From positions 1 to 64,000 of the IMG/VR virus record IMGVR_UViG_3300044539_000111: a DNA stretch of 64,000 nucleotides. The stretch is one strand, 5' to 3'. The stretch comes from a virus. Positions 20,780 through 28,549 of this stretch are shown here, piece by piece. The position numbers and the translations under genes were made by a program. Below the pieces are notes generated by a model. That model was given only the letters and a program-made list of their open reading frames with translations. It did no database searches and had not been told where the DNA came from. Numbering within the stretch: position 1 is the stretch's first letter; each line of letters opens with the position of its first letter.

Positions 20780-21591
20780 AAGCATTTGAACCCGTAAAGA
20801 CCTTGAGTAAAAACAAGGCAACCATTGGTGATATATTCATCATTGAAGGTACAGAACGCACAGTTACTAATGTAACTACTCAGTATGTGTATTTGGATAA
20901 CAAGAAATACTACATAAAAAAAATGTTCAACAGTTGGATGCGTATTGCTAAAACTGTAGCAACAAGAGATATGCAGTCTGAAATGAAGAACCTTGCATCC
21001 AAGCACAGAGAAACGGAAACAATGATCATGCGCAAGGAAGCTAAGGCTATCTATGATGAGAAGTATCGGCAACCTGCAATCAATCGCATGGGTGTAGATA
21101 CAAGCTTAAAAATGTATATTGTTCTTACAGGTGTAGCAGATACCATCAAGTTCTATTTCTCACCTACATTTAAGTCAGACGCAGAAGACTTAGAACTTTC
21201 TTATAAATCTTTGCATGGTACTAAGTATTCAGCATTCGCATGGGGATACTACATACAATATGGTTCAGACATTGCATTGATTGGAATGAACTCTTACAAA
21301 GAAAGAAATGTTTCAGACAAGCGTAAAGATTTTGCAATGAACTGCTTGAACAAAGAAGTCATTAACAACACTAAAGTCAATGCACGCTTGTATAACAGCA
21401 TGTTTAACATGTTCAATGTCCAAGACAAGGAACGCAAGTTACTATCATCACCACAAGAATCCCCAAAAGAATCCAAACCAGTAGAACAAAAACATTGGTC
21501 AGGACTCAACGGAGAAATGGCTCAAGAAAGCGTAGACCAAGGTCTTAGTCAAATGCTAGATGACAATGACGATGACGGATTTCCATTTTAA
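20776..21591 (+). CDS. Protein with SSB-type acidic C-terminal tip (271 aa)
   Basis: 271 residues from the ATG at 20776; the open frame continues upstream to 20605 but that part lies across the tRNA-like gene. An N-terminal β-rich 45 residues (NKATIGDIFIIEGTERTVTN) precede a basic helical linker, a central α/β region and a low-complexity tail ending LDDNDDDGFPF. Acidic residues followed by a terminal Pro-Phe mimic the C-terminal tip of bacterial SSB that recruits replication proteins. The GTTACTATCA repeat lies inside at 21438. Fold otherwise not recognised. Confidence 0.7.
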   Translation: MKAFEPVKTLSKNKATIGDIFIIEGTERTVTNVTTQYVYLDNKKYYIKKMFNSWMRIAKTVATRDMQSEMKNLASKHRETETMIMRKEAKAIYDEKYRQPAINRMGVDTSLKMYIVLTGVADTIKFYFSPTFKSDAEDLELSYKSLHGTKYSAFAWGYYIQYGSDIALIGMNSYKERNVSDKRKDFAMNCLNKEVINNTKVNARLYNSMFNMFNVQDKERKLLSSPQESPKESKPVEQKHWSGLNGEMAQESVDQGLSQMLDDNDDDGFPF

Positions 21592-21649
21592 GAAACAAGG
21601 GTTAGTGCCGGAGATTACATCAAAGGTGCTATCCTATAATTTAAACCCT

Positions 21650-22012
21650 ATGACAAAGAAAATCAGGTATTGCGGTAGACGGAAAGATGGCCACATGGCA
21701 TTCCTTAGTCTACCAGCTCACGAAGCTTTAAGCAGAGGAAAATCATTTGAACAAAATGGTTATGACATGACACTCACTGAATTAGACGAATTATGTTATC
21801 ACATGCATAAGCATTGCCCTCATCTAAATGTAAGAATGAGCGGACATCATGAATTTACAATCAAAGAATTGTACAACATGTGCCCGGAAATTCTATTAGA
21901 CCTCCTGGATCTTAATGGAGGAATTGAATACATAGCCCAAATCTTAATTGGGTATGAAGAATTGTATAACCAAGAACAATCTGTAATAGCATGGCGAGAA
22001 AATCAAGAGTAG
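21650..22012 (+). CDS. Hypothetical 120-residue protein
   Basis: From the ATG at 21650: MTKKIRYCGRRKDGHMAFLS, then a helical region with His/Cys clusters (LCYHMHKHCPHLNVRMSGHH) that may bind metal, and MCPEILLDLLDLNGGIEYIA. An earlier in-frame ATG at 21560 overlaps the coding tail of the previous gene in another frame and is less likely. Not recognised. Confidence 0.6.
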   Translation: MTKKIRYCGRRKDGHMAFLSLPAHEALSRGKSFEQNGYDMTLTELDELCYHMHKHCPHLNVRMSGHHEFTIKELYNMCPEILLDLLDLNGGIEYIAQILIGYEELYNQEQSVIAWRENQE

Positions 22013-22179
22013 TTGAACCATTTCCACTAATGTGTTGTCTTCCGGGACATGAAAATGTATGGCCTGAACAAGGTATATTAAAAAAGTTAACCCGTAAGTT
22101 CTACCATAAAAGTGGTACGGAGTTAAGATTAGAACAAGAACAACAAATCAAATTATTACCCACCCTCAAAAACTTTTAA
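21991..22179 (+). CDS. Small basic protein
   Basis: 62 residues: MARKSRVVEPFPLMCCLPGH followed by a basic helical end (LKKLTRKFYHKSGTELRLEQ). It overlaps the previous gene by 22 bases and ends one base before the next ATG. A start at 22030 (MCCLPGHENV) is possible. Function unknown. Confidence 0.5.
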   Translation: MARKSRVVEPFPLMCCLPGHENVWPEQGILKKLTRKFYHKSGTELRLEQEQQIKLLPTLKNF

Positions 22180-22180
22180 A

Positions 22181-22498
22181 ATGACAGATCAACAAATTGA
22201 TCGCATGACAAGCGGTGCTTGTATCATGTGGGATGGTAACATCTGCAAGTCAGGTGAATTTACCAGCCGAATGAAATACAAAGATTCTAAACACAAACCC
22301 ACTGAATCTGAATTAAAAAAAATCACAGATCTTTTTCCTACAGATATAACTCGTATTGATGAGATTGAAAATCCTGATGTGCATGAATGGTATCAAATTG
22401 GAGATGACAAGTATGGTCGTACTATGTATTGCCACAAAACTGGTATTAGAAGACAACAAACTATGGGTGAGTTCTATCAAAATTCAACTGTTGACTAA
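22181..22498 (+). CDS. Hypothetical 105-residue protein
   Basis: Cys pair at GACIMWDGNICKSGEF, acidic helix ELKKITDLFPTDITRIDEIE and a β end (VHEWYQIGDDKYGRTMYCHK). Shares its last base with the next start. Not recognised. Confidence 0.65.
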   Translation: MTDQQIDRMTSGACIMWDGNICKSGEFTSRMKYKDSKHKPTESELKKITDLFPTDITRIDEIENPDVHEWYQIGDDKYGRTMYCHKTGIRRQQTMGEFYQNSTVD

Positions 22499-23103
22499 TG
22501 GGAACAAGTAACTTTCACAATGTCAATGCGCGTAATGTGTATGCAGTGTTGATGAACTACGAGCAGCCAGTATTGGATGAAGACGGAGAAGAAACAGATG
22601 TAATGGAAGATTGCGCTCCTGAATCATGGGAATGTGATGACTTCTTCAACAACTTAAAAGAAAATGCTATGGAATTGGCTCCCACAAAGGGATTCAGCTA
22701 CCACCATACATGTGATACAGATCCGCATGAACTTAGAAGTTATGCATCTATACCACAGTTTCAGTTCTATAAGAACAAGAAGTTTGGTGACATTGATATT
22801 ACAGTAAACATTAATTGTGTAGTGAGAGGTGCATACTATGAAGGAGCAAGTCTTGATTGGTATATTACCTATGATGCATGTGATGTTAACATGGATCAAA
22901 TTGATTTCTTAGCAGATGCACAATGGTATTCAGATATGCCAGCAGGTATGATTAAGATTCAATGTAAGAACGCTGAACGCTTTGCTTCCAATATAGCAGA
23001 TGAATTGATTGAAGTTGTAGAAGATTTCTTTAAGGAAAACTCTATGCCATTAGCAGTTACTGCTAGATTCAGCAATGGAGAAACACATTACGCAAAAATT
23101 TAA
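22498..23103 (+). CDS. Hypothetical 201-residue α/β protein
   Basis: MGTSNFHNVNARNVYAVLMN … central PQFQFYKNKKFGDIDITVNI and GAYYEGASLDWYITYDAC, ending in FSNGETHYAKI. The mix of strands and a helix resembles compact α/β phage accessory proteins; the short opening TSNFHNVNARNVYAV is shared in style with proteins of many large phages. Overlaps the upstream gene by one base. No function known to me. Confidence 0.68.
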   Translation: MGTSNFHNVNARNVYAVLMNYEQPVLDEDGEETDVMEDCAPESWECDDFFNNLKENAMELAPTKGFSYHHTCDTDPHELRSYASIPQFQFYKNKKFGDIDITVNINCVVRGAYYEGASLDWYITYDACDVNMDQIDFLADAQWYSDMPAGMIKIQCKNAERFASNIADELIEVVEDFFKENSMPLAVTARFSNGETHYAKI

Positions 23104-23106
23104 GAC

Positions 23107-23634
23107 ATGGGACAGTACTATAAAGCAATATTGCTTGACAAAGAAAAAAAGAATGTAGTTGGTTGGGTATCTCCATATCAATATGATTCAGGATCCAAAT
23201 TAATGGAGCATTCATGGATGAAAAATGATTTTGTAAAGTCATTTGAAAACATGATATACAAAAATCCAATGCCAGTTACATGGTGCGGTGATTACGCTGA
23301 TGCACTAGACGGTTCTGAAGAAGGAGATAATTTTTATAGTCTTTGTGAAGACAAAACTAATATAACTCCAACAACTGAATTAGGTCAACACAAAAGTCGT
23401 TATGTAATTAACCATGATACGCAAGAATATGTTGACAAAACAACTGTTCCTACAGACAAAGACGGTTGGCAAATACATCCGCTTCCATTGTTAACCTGTG
23501 AAGGTAACGGTAGAGGAGGCGGTGATTTCCGTGGTGAATCAGAACTTGTAGGCTTATGGTCACGCAATTTAATTTCAGTGTCTGAAGAATTACCTGAAGG
23601 ATACACAGAATTAGAATTTAATATTGTAGAGTAG
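23107..23634 (+). CDS. Conserved phage/bacterial MGQYYKAIL-type protein
   Basis: 175 residues opening MGQYYKAILLDKEKKNVVGW and then KLMEHSWMKNDFV, a pattern found in a family spread over phages and bacterial genomes but without assigned activity. Later WCGDYAD and a Gly-rich turn (EGNGRGGGDFRGESEL) precede strands. Three bases after the previous gene; terminated at 23655-23690. Confidence 0.7.
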   Translation: MGQYYKAILLDKEKKNVVGWVSPYQYDSGSKLMEHSWMKNDFVKSFENMIYKNPMPVTWCGDYADALDGSEEGDNFYSLCEDKTNITPTTELGQHKSRYVINHDTQEYVDKTTVPTDKDGWQIHPLPLLTCEGNGRGGGDFRGESELVGLWSRNLISVSEELPEGYTELEFNIVE

Positions 23635-23654
23635 GATATGTAGGGTGAATAATT

Positions 23655-23690
23655 GGACCACCGTTGCAGTCTAACTCGCGGTGGTTCTTT
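23655..23690 (+). terminator. Intrinsic terminator
   Basis: GGACCACCG … CGGTGGTTC stem with a 15-base loop, followed by TTTATT. Confidence 0.72.
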
Positions 23691-23722
23691 ATTCTAATGA
23701 CGCTAAGACAGCAGGGATAGAC

Positions 23723-23767
23723 TTGCACTGGTTGTACATGAGGGTAGGTTTGTGACATTACCTACCC
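23723..23767 (+). promoter_or_regulatory. Promoter TTG-N19-TAGGTTTG overlapping a hairpin
   Basis: TTG at 23723-23725, 19 bases, TAGGTTTG at 23745-23752: the best match in the window to the Bacteroidota TTG/TAnnTTTG promoter. The -7 box lies within a hairpin GGGTAGG … CCTACCC (23742-23767), whose 3' half would form the 5' end of the transcript. The 12-mer TAGGTTTGTGAC also occurs at 18254. Confidence 0.6.
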
Positions 23768-23789
23768 TTTAACTTTTAAAAATTAAACT

Positions 23790-23939
23790 ATGAAAAAATT
23801 CCACATTTGCTTTGTCCTTGCTACAGAACTTTGTTCAGGCATTAACATTGATGCAAAAGATTACATTGAAGCAGTTAAAACTTTTAATATACTTCATGGT
23901 GATAAAGAAATTATTTATGTGTCAGCAATGGCTGCATAG
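23790..23939 (+). CDS. 49-residue protein, first gene of a new transcript
   Basis: MKKFHICFVLATELCSGINI then DAKDYIEAVKTFNILHGDKE and a short hydrophobic end. Located 38 bases downstream of the TAGGTTTG box. The N-terminal stretch is only weakly hydrophobic, so export is uncertain. Not recognised. Confidence 0.55.
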   Translation: MKKFHICFVLATELCSGINIDAKDYIEAVKTFNILHGDKEIIYVSAMAA

Positions 23940-23953
23940 TAATAGCATAACTC

Positions 23954-24361
23954 ATGACAAAAGAAAATCTAGCTGACTTGTTAGAAACAAAGTTTTACAG
24001 TGCTGCTAAAGTAACACAACAAAGATTACTTAAATTTTTATTAGACAATGTGTCTGATAAAGACATGCTTGTAGATTTCCTTAATGAAAAGAAACTCAGA
24101 AACAATGAGAAACATTTTCAAGAGGGTGACTACATATATGTACCGCTTACCGTAAGTTCATACCCTGGACCATACAAAAAATACTATGAAGACAACGCTC
24201 TTCTAGTAAATGATTTGTATATTCGTGTCCTAGTTGAACATATAAATCCAATCACGGGTTATACCGGTTTAGCTTTAGTTACTGATAATTCTGAAAAAGA
24301 AACAGTAGTTGATGTCTACACCAGCTATATCCCAAACCAAAAAGAAATAACAATTATGTAA
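23954..24361 (+). CDS. Hypothetical 135-residue protein
   Basis: N-terminal helices (NLADLLETKFYSAAKVTQQR; LLKFLLDNVSDKDMLVDFLN) and a C-terminal β domain (FQEGDYIYVPLTVSSYPGPY … DLYIRVLVEHINPITG) that looks like a small barrel. No motif recognised. Six bases before the next gene. Confidence 0.65.
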   Translation: MTKENLADLLETKFYSAAKVTQQRLLKFLLDNVSDKDMLVDFLNEKKLRNNEKHFQEGDYIYVPLTVSSYPGPYKKYYEDNALLVNDLYIRVLVEHINPITGYTGLALVTDNSEKETVVDVYTSYIPNQKEITIM

Positions 24362-24367
24362 TCATTC

Positions 24368-24604
24368 ATGATATATCAACTTCCAAATGGTAAGATTATT
24401 AATATTAGCATTGAGGCTTATCTCAGAATGTCTGACGAAGACTTGCGCTATCTTGATGAATCAAACTTTGGAAGTAGCATAGGTGACACCAGTCCCTTTG
24501 ATGTAACAGAAGATACTACAGAAAACATACAGTTTGTAGAAGATTACATAGAAGATCTACCAGAGGACATAGAGTTCCCCGATGACATAGATCTTGACGA
24601 ATAA
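24368..24604 (+). CDS. Acidic MIYQLPNGKIINIS-type protein
   Basis: 78 residues. The opening MIYQLPNGKIINISIEAYLR followed by MSDEDLRYLDES is found in small proteins of Bacteroidota phages; the rest is highly acidic (EDYIEDLPEDIEFPDDIDLD). Acidity suggests a protein- or DNA-mimic interaction role, which is speculative. Confidence 0.65.
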   Translation: MIYQLPNGKIINISIEAYLRMSDEDLRYLDESNFGSSIGDTSPFDVTEDTTENIQFVEDYIEDLPEDIEFPDDIDLDE

Positions 24605-24629
24605 ATTCACCCCACAAAAAACATTTAAG

Positions 24630-25199
24630 ATGAAAACAGTTAACAGCTTTGACGGCTTACAGGAATTAATGTATTCCGGCCAGATGGAATCTAAGCAATT
24701 CCCAACAACTTCTGTTGTGGATTACACAACACTTACTCAAGGTCAATACAAAATGTTTAAACATTTGATGGTCGGTCTTGATATGTACACTCCTCAAGAA
24801 CTTTATGCTATGAACAGTAGCAAGAAAGCTAAAATCTTTAAGAGAAATAAATTGACACAAACAATTTTAAATCTTTGGAAACAGGAGATCATGTTGAATA
24901 AAACTAATAGCCTTGCTGCATTTGCAGACACTGAGTTAGTTTCTTTTACAAAAGAACATAAGAATGGTACTTGTGCTGCACCAAATAGTTTTACTAAAGA
25001 AGTAAGCATTAAAAAGAATGAACCATTGTCTAGCATTTTTACAACAGCCGCGTTAAAAAAGTTATTGTCTGTTGAAGTTAAACCAGATCCTAAATTCATC
25101 TGTACTTTATCATTCAAAGACTTGGGTATTACTAAGACTGACATCATTAACAAATTGATTCAGGAAAATCTTTTACCTGTAAACTTTGCAGCTGCATGA
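24630..25199 (+). CDS. Hypothetical 189-residue protein
   Basis: From the ATG at 24630 (MKTVNSFDGLQELMYSGQME). Segment DYTTLTQGQYKMFKHLMVGL looks like an HTH-type helix pair; the middle is basic (SSKKAKIFKRNKLTQTILNL) and the end has FICTLSFKDLGITKTDIINK. An upstream ATG at 24594 overlaps the acidic gene and is less likely. A DNA-binding role is possible but not shown. Confidence 0.62.
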   Translation: MKTVNSFDGLQELMYSGQMESKQFPTTSVVDYTTLTQGQYKMFKHLMVGLDMYTPQELYAMNSSKKAKIFKRNKLTQTILNLWKQEIMLNKTNSLAAFADTELVSFTKEHKNGTCAAPNSFTKEVSIKKNEPLSSIFTTAALKKLLSVEVKPDPKFICTLSFKDLGITKTDIINKLIQENLLPVNFAAA

Positions 25200-25597
25200 T
25201 TACCAAGATGAAAGAATGTAACGGGTGTCATCAACAGAAATACATTTACAAGAATGTAACTATTGATGGCACTCGCTATAAACTTTGTAAAGATTGTGCA
25301 TTCAAACAAGATGTAAAAGTTCAGCCAACGCGAACACAAATCAAAAAGGTTAGTGACAAAAAGAAAAAGCTCGATGGACTATATACTAAACTTAGAAAAG
25401 TTCAGTTAGAAAAACATTCGGTTTGTCAAATTAATACAGCTGATTGTACTAAACAATCAACTGAGATTCACCATGCTGCATATAGAACAGGCGATAACTT
25501 TTTAGGAGTTGACACTTGGTTTGCAACATGTCGTGCATGTCACCAGTGGGTGCATGCCAACCCAAAAGAAGCAAGAGAGTTAGGATTTTTAAAATAG
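25196..25597 (+). CDS. HNH-type endonuclease with zinc fingers
   Basis: 133 residues. Two N-terminal Cys pairs (CNGCHQQK; CKDCAFK) and two central Cys (HSVCQINTADC) precede the nuclease core TEIHHAAYRTGDNFLG (catalytic His in IHH), ATCRACHQWVHANPKEAREL. Typical of small phage HNH proteins that nick DNA during packaging or mobility; in the early block it may instead be a homing or host-DNA nuclease. It overlaps the upstream gene by four bases. Confidence 0.78.
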   Translation: MITKMKECNGCHQQKYIYKNVTIDGTRYKLCKDCAFKQDVKVQPTRTQIKKVSDKKKKLDGLYTKLRKVQLEKHSVCQINTADCTKQSTEIHHAAYRTGDNFLGVDTWFATCRACHQWVHANPKEARELGFLK

Positions 25598-25603
25598 AAT
25601 AGT

Positions 25604-25819
25604 ATGTCGGAAGATAAAGTATTTATTGAAGGAAGAGAAGTAAAGTTTGAAGACTTAGGTGCACCTGTATTATACATGCCACCTCATGCAATAGACGAAG
25701 ACCACCCTGATTGCGAAGTAGGATTCATTTCTACTGTGCGTGATGGCGGTATATGGGCACGTTTCCATGAAGGAGATTGCGGTGCTAAATGTCCACCAGA
25801 AAATTTAAGATGGCTATGA
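25604..25819 (+). CDS. Small conserved phage protein, SH3-like
   Basis: 71 residues: KVFIEGREVKFEDLGAPVLY, DEDHPDCEVGFISTVRDGG and IWARFHEGDCGAKCPPENLR. The β pattern with 'G.i.s..d.giwarf' resembles small SH3-barrel phage proteins. Its stop overlaps the next ATG (ATGA). Confidence 0.65.
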   Translation: MSEDKVFIEGREVKFEDLGAPVLYMPPHAIDEDHPDCEVGFISTVRDGGIWARFHEGDCGAKCPPENLRWL

Positions 25820-25935
25820 ATAATTTTGTATGTAGTGAATGCGGTACTAAGTATAGCTCACCAGAAACAACACCACCTCCAGGTATTAAATGGAATGACG
25901 GTCATGAATGTACACCTCAGCCTGTAAAAAAATAA
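25816..25935 (+). CDS. 39-residue zinc-ribbon-like protein
   Basis: MNNFVCSECGTKYSSPETTP then PPGIKWNDGHECTPQPVKK: CxxC plus a distal HxC could hold one zinc. ATGA overlap with the upstream gene makes translation likely. Function unknown. Confidence 0.6.
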   Translation: MNNFVCSECGTKYSSPETTPPPGIKWNDGHECTPQPVKK

Positions 25936-25953
25936 CCTTTAAATCAGAATAAG

Positions 25954-26178
25954 ATGAAAAAAGTAATTATGATTATGACTGTAGCTTTATTAGCAATGTC
26001 ATGTGAAAAGAAAAATTGTAACTGTGGAGTTATACAAAGTGATAACGTGCAAGATTATTCTGTAGTAATTAAGAACAGTTGTTCACAGAATAATAAAACC
26101 TTTTACTTAACTGAAGGTGATTGGATGAATGCACATCCTGGACAAAATTATTGTATTACAAATGTAACCTCTTGGTAA
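25954..26178 (+). CDS. Small lipoprotein
   Basis: 74 residues. A signal peptide VIMIMTVALLAMSC ends in lipobox LAMSC (Cys17); the mature part is Cys-rich (EKKNCNCGV; KNSCSQNNK; NYCITNV). Third lipoprotein in the early block but without the YQHCDAYG motif. One base before the helicase gene. Surface-exclusion or envelope-modifying roles are possible; none is shown. Confidence 0.7.
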   Translation: MKKVIMIMTVALLAMSCEKKNCNCGVIQSDNVQDYSVVIKNSCSQNNKTFYLTEGDWMNAHPGQNYCITNVTSW

Positions 26179-26179
26179 C

Positions 26180-27271
26180 ATGAATAAGAAATCAGAAATT
26201 CAAGCTGCTTGTCTTACAGCTATAGGAACAAGGAAATATTCTGGTGTCATCTTAGGCACAGGTGCAGGCAAAACATTGTTAGGCCTCAAACACATGGCAA
26301 AAAGATATACAGATACATCATTGTTCTTAGTAGTCGCACCTAAAATATCTATTCATCAGGAATGGATTAACCAGGCGCAAGAACACGGGCTTGAGTATCT
26401 GATACCACACATGCAATTCATAACGTACATTAGCTTACATAAAGCTAATTACAATTATGATTTTGTTTATCTTGATGAATGTCACAACGCTAAGAAAAAG
26501 CACGGTGATTGGTTGAGATTATATGACGGCCCAATACTTGGGTTGACCGGAAGTTATCCTAAGTACAAAACATCTGAATCATTTATAGTTTGTAATGAGT
26601 TCTGTCCAGTAATCTACAAGTATGAGATCAGTGATGGTATTGCTGACCGCATGCTTAATGATTATCGGATCTATGTTCATTTGCTTGAGCTAAACAGTAA
26701 GCCTTCAGTGCGTACTAAAAGCGGAGGACTCATGTCTGAAGTAGCCAACTATAACATGTGGACTAAGTTCATTGATCAAGCTAAAGATGAAAAGAAAAAG
26801 ATGATGCAACGGATCATGCGTTTGAAAGCAATGCAGTCATACAAAACAAAGGTTGACTATGCACAAGCATTACTTGATGAACAAACAGAAAAAACATTAG
26901 TGTTCACAGATTATACTGAACAAGCTGATCTTATCTGTAAACATGTGTATCATTCTAAAGAACCAAGGTCAAAAGAATACTTAGATTTGTTTAAGTCAGG
27001 AAAAATTAGTAAATTAAGTTCAGTGCTTCAGATAGCTGAAGGTGCAAACATTCCAAACTTAAAGGTTGGGATCATCATGCATGCGTATGCCAATGAAAAG
27101 AAACTTAAACAAAAGATCGGTAGGTTTCTAAGACTTAATCCAAATGAAAAAAGTATTGTACATTTACTGTGCTATAAGGATACTGTAGATTATCATTGGT
27201 GCAAGAGTGCATTAAAAGATTTTGATAAAACTAAAATATTTAAATACAATGGCAAAGCTAGTATTACATAA
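26180..27271 (+). CDS. Superfamily 2 DNA/RNA helicase
   Basis: 363 residues with the SF2 motifs in order: Walker A LGTGAGKTLLGL (about residue 27), Ia VVAPKISIHQEW, DEAH-type box VYLDECHNAKKKHG (about 98), motif III LTGSYP, IV LVFTDYTEQADL, and VI QKIGRFLRLNP with the arginine finger region. Compact phage-type enzyme similar to UvsW/SNF2-like branch-remodelling helicases. crAss-like phages typically carry one in the replication block. It likely remodels forks or R-loops. The ClpS-like gene begins inside its 3' end. Confidence 0.88.
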   Translation: MNKKSEIQAACLTAIGTRKYSGVILGTGAGKTLLGLKHMAKRYTDTSLFLVVAPKISIHQEWINQAQEHGLEYLIPHMQFITYISLHKANYNYDFVYLDECHNAKKKHGDWLRLYDGPILGLTGSYPKYKTSESFIVCNEFCPVIYKYEISDGIADRMLNDYRIYVHLLELNSKPSVRTKSGGLMSEVANYNMWTKFIDQAKDEKKKMMQRIMRLKAMQSYKTKVDYAQALLDEQTEKTLVFTDYTEQADLICKHVYHSKEPRSKEYLDLFKSGKISKLSSVLQIAEGANIPNLKVGIIMHAYANEKKLKQKIGRFLRLNPNEKSIVHLLCYKDTVDYHWCKSALKDFDKTKIFKYNGKASIT

Positions 27272-27470
27272 TGATGACAAGAATAGTTTCATGTTTGTTA
27301 AAGCATGTTTGATTAGGTACTGTGAACACATGCCTATCCAAGCTGATCAATGTGTATTGATTGCTCACAACAACAAGAAGGTAACTATTAAGAGTGGAGA
27401 TTTTATGGAATTACTGGATATAAAAAATAAATTAGAAACACTTAACATAACTGTTGAGTTAACACAGTAA
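27249..27470 (+). CDS. ClpS-like adaptor protein
   Basis: 73 residues from the ATG at 27249 (a start at 27222 is also possible). MAKLVLHNDDKNSFMFVKAC matches the ClpS core 'V.L.NDD.t..efV…L', followed by YCEHMPIQADQCVLIAHNNKKVTIKSGD ('…a..i.l.vH..G.a.v') in two pieces and a final strand ITVEL. The N-degron pocket residues Asn-Asp (HNDD) and His (AHNNKK) appear conserved; the N-terminal extension that contacts ClpA/ClpC is missing. Could deliver, or shield, N-degron substrates at the host Clp protease. Confidence 0.68.
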   Translation: MAKLVLHNDDKNSFMFVKACLIRYCEHMPIQADQCVLIAHNNKKVTIKSGDFMELLDIKNKLETLNITVELTQ

Positions 27471-27472
27471 AT

Positions 27473-27772
27473 ATGGAACATGAACCGTTAATGAATCTAA
27501 GGCCTAAGACACCAGAAGAAAAACTCTTATGGATGGAACTAGAGAATAAAAAACTAATTGCTGAAACAAAACAACTCAAGGTTGAAATTGGTATTCTTAA
27601 ATCAGAAGCTCAAGAGATAAAACATCTCATGAAGCAAGAAGAAAAAGGAGCACTCATTCTTAAAAATAAAAAACTACAAATTCAAATTCAAGATAAAGAT
27701 AACCGCATCAAAGATTTGAAGAGAGAGAATGAATTGTTCTTACAGAAAATAATCAAATTGCAAACACCATGA
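27473..27772 (+). CDS. Coiled-coil protein
   Basis: 99 residues, nearly all coiled coil from residue 15 (KLLWMELENKKLIAETKQLK … LKRENELFLQKIIKLQ), Lys/Glu-rich with Leu/Ile at heptad positions. Two bases after the ClpS-like stop and four bases overlapping the next gene. Structural or oligomerisation role only can be guessed. Confidence 0.65.
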   Translation: MEHEPLMNLRPKTPEEKLLWMELENKKLIAETKQLKVEIGILKSEAQEIKHLMKQEEKGALILKNKKLQIQIQDKDNRIKDLKRENELFLQKIIKLQTP

Positions 27773-27981
27773 CAATTAAAGTAGAAGTACCAGACAACAT
27801 TGTTGCATTACTACGAGATGACTATGGATATAGTAAACCTCAATGTGAGAACATACTCAAAACATTCTTAATAGAAGTGCTGTCAGGTTGGTATGGTAAT
27901 TTTGAAGCAGATTTTAATTTATGGTTAGGAGAAAAAAGTGAAGAAGAGTTAAACCAAATTAAACAAGGAAGACAACTATGA
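27769..27981 (+). CDS. Hypothetical 70-residue protein
   Basis: MTIKVEVPDNIVALLRDDYG, then a helix QCENILKTFLIEVLSGWYGN and an acidic C-terminus. Resembles ribbon-helix-helix or small helical phage proteins but no diagnostic residue is present. Overlaps both neighbours by four bases. Confidence 0.62.
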   Translation: MTIKVEVPDNIVALLRDDYGYSKPQCENILKTFLIEVLSGWYGNFEADFNLWLGEKSEEELNQIKQGRQL

Positions 27982-28259
27982 GCTTACCAATGAAAATCAT
28001 GTGCATCAATGACAAGAATAAACCTAAAGAAATCCCGCAAGAAAAATGGGTACAAGCAGGTGAAATCTATACATTGATTGAGGCACAGCCGTTACTATCA
28101 TCAAACTCACTTGGGTTCGTACTTGCAGAAATCACGCTTGGAGAAGATTGTTTTCCTTATCACTACTTCAATCCAGACCGTTTTGCTCCAATAGATGAAC
28201 AAGAATTTGATGCACTTGAAGCAGAATTAGATGAAATCTTAAATCCAACGCTGGCGTAA
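27978..28259 (+). CDS. Small β-rich phage protein
   Basis: 93 residues. KIMCINDKNKPKEIPQEKWV then AGEIYTLIEAQPLLSSNSLG, GFVLAEITLGEDCFPYHYF and NPDRFAPIDE is a layout common in small phage proteins (strand, W-basic turn, strand, 'f.p.RF.pi'), of unknown role. The GTTACTATCA repeat falls in codons here at 28091. Confidence 0.68.
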   Translation: MSLPMKIMCINDKNKPKEIPQEKWVQAGEIYTLIEAQPLLSSNSLGFVLAEITLGEDCFPYHYFNPDRFAPIDEQEFDALEAELDEILNPTLA

Positions 28260-28549
28260 TGCCTGAACTCACCGCTCGCTCAAAAAAAAGAATTGGCTTA
28301 ATGTATGAAAATGGAATTTCTGTAAAAGATATAGCCAGAGATAAAGACATGAGCATTTTAGATGTAGAGCAAATCATTATTGATGAAGGTTACATAAAAA
28401 GAATAACACCGCGTAGTACCGGAATACTTGGCAGCAAAACAGAACCATACTTTGAGTCTGAAGAACAAATGCTAAATCCTCCAGTATATGAATACAATGA
28501 ACTAACAAAAGAAGAAAAGAAGTTTTATGAATCACGGAATGATAAATAA
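28259..28549 (+). CDS. HTH-containing small protein
   Basis: 96 residues. SKKRIGLMYENGISVKDIAR followed by DKDMSILDVEQIIIDEGYIK is a classic resolvase/Trp-repressor-type helix-turn-helix (residues about 9-48). The C-terminal half is polar and probably flexible. Shares one base with the previous stop. Likely a transcriptional regulator of early or middle genes. Confidence 0.7.
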   Translation: MPELTARSKKRIGLMYENGISVKDIARDKDMSILDVEQIIIDEGYIKRITPRSTGILGSKTEPYFESEEQMLNPPVYEYNELTKEEKKFYESRNDK

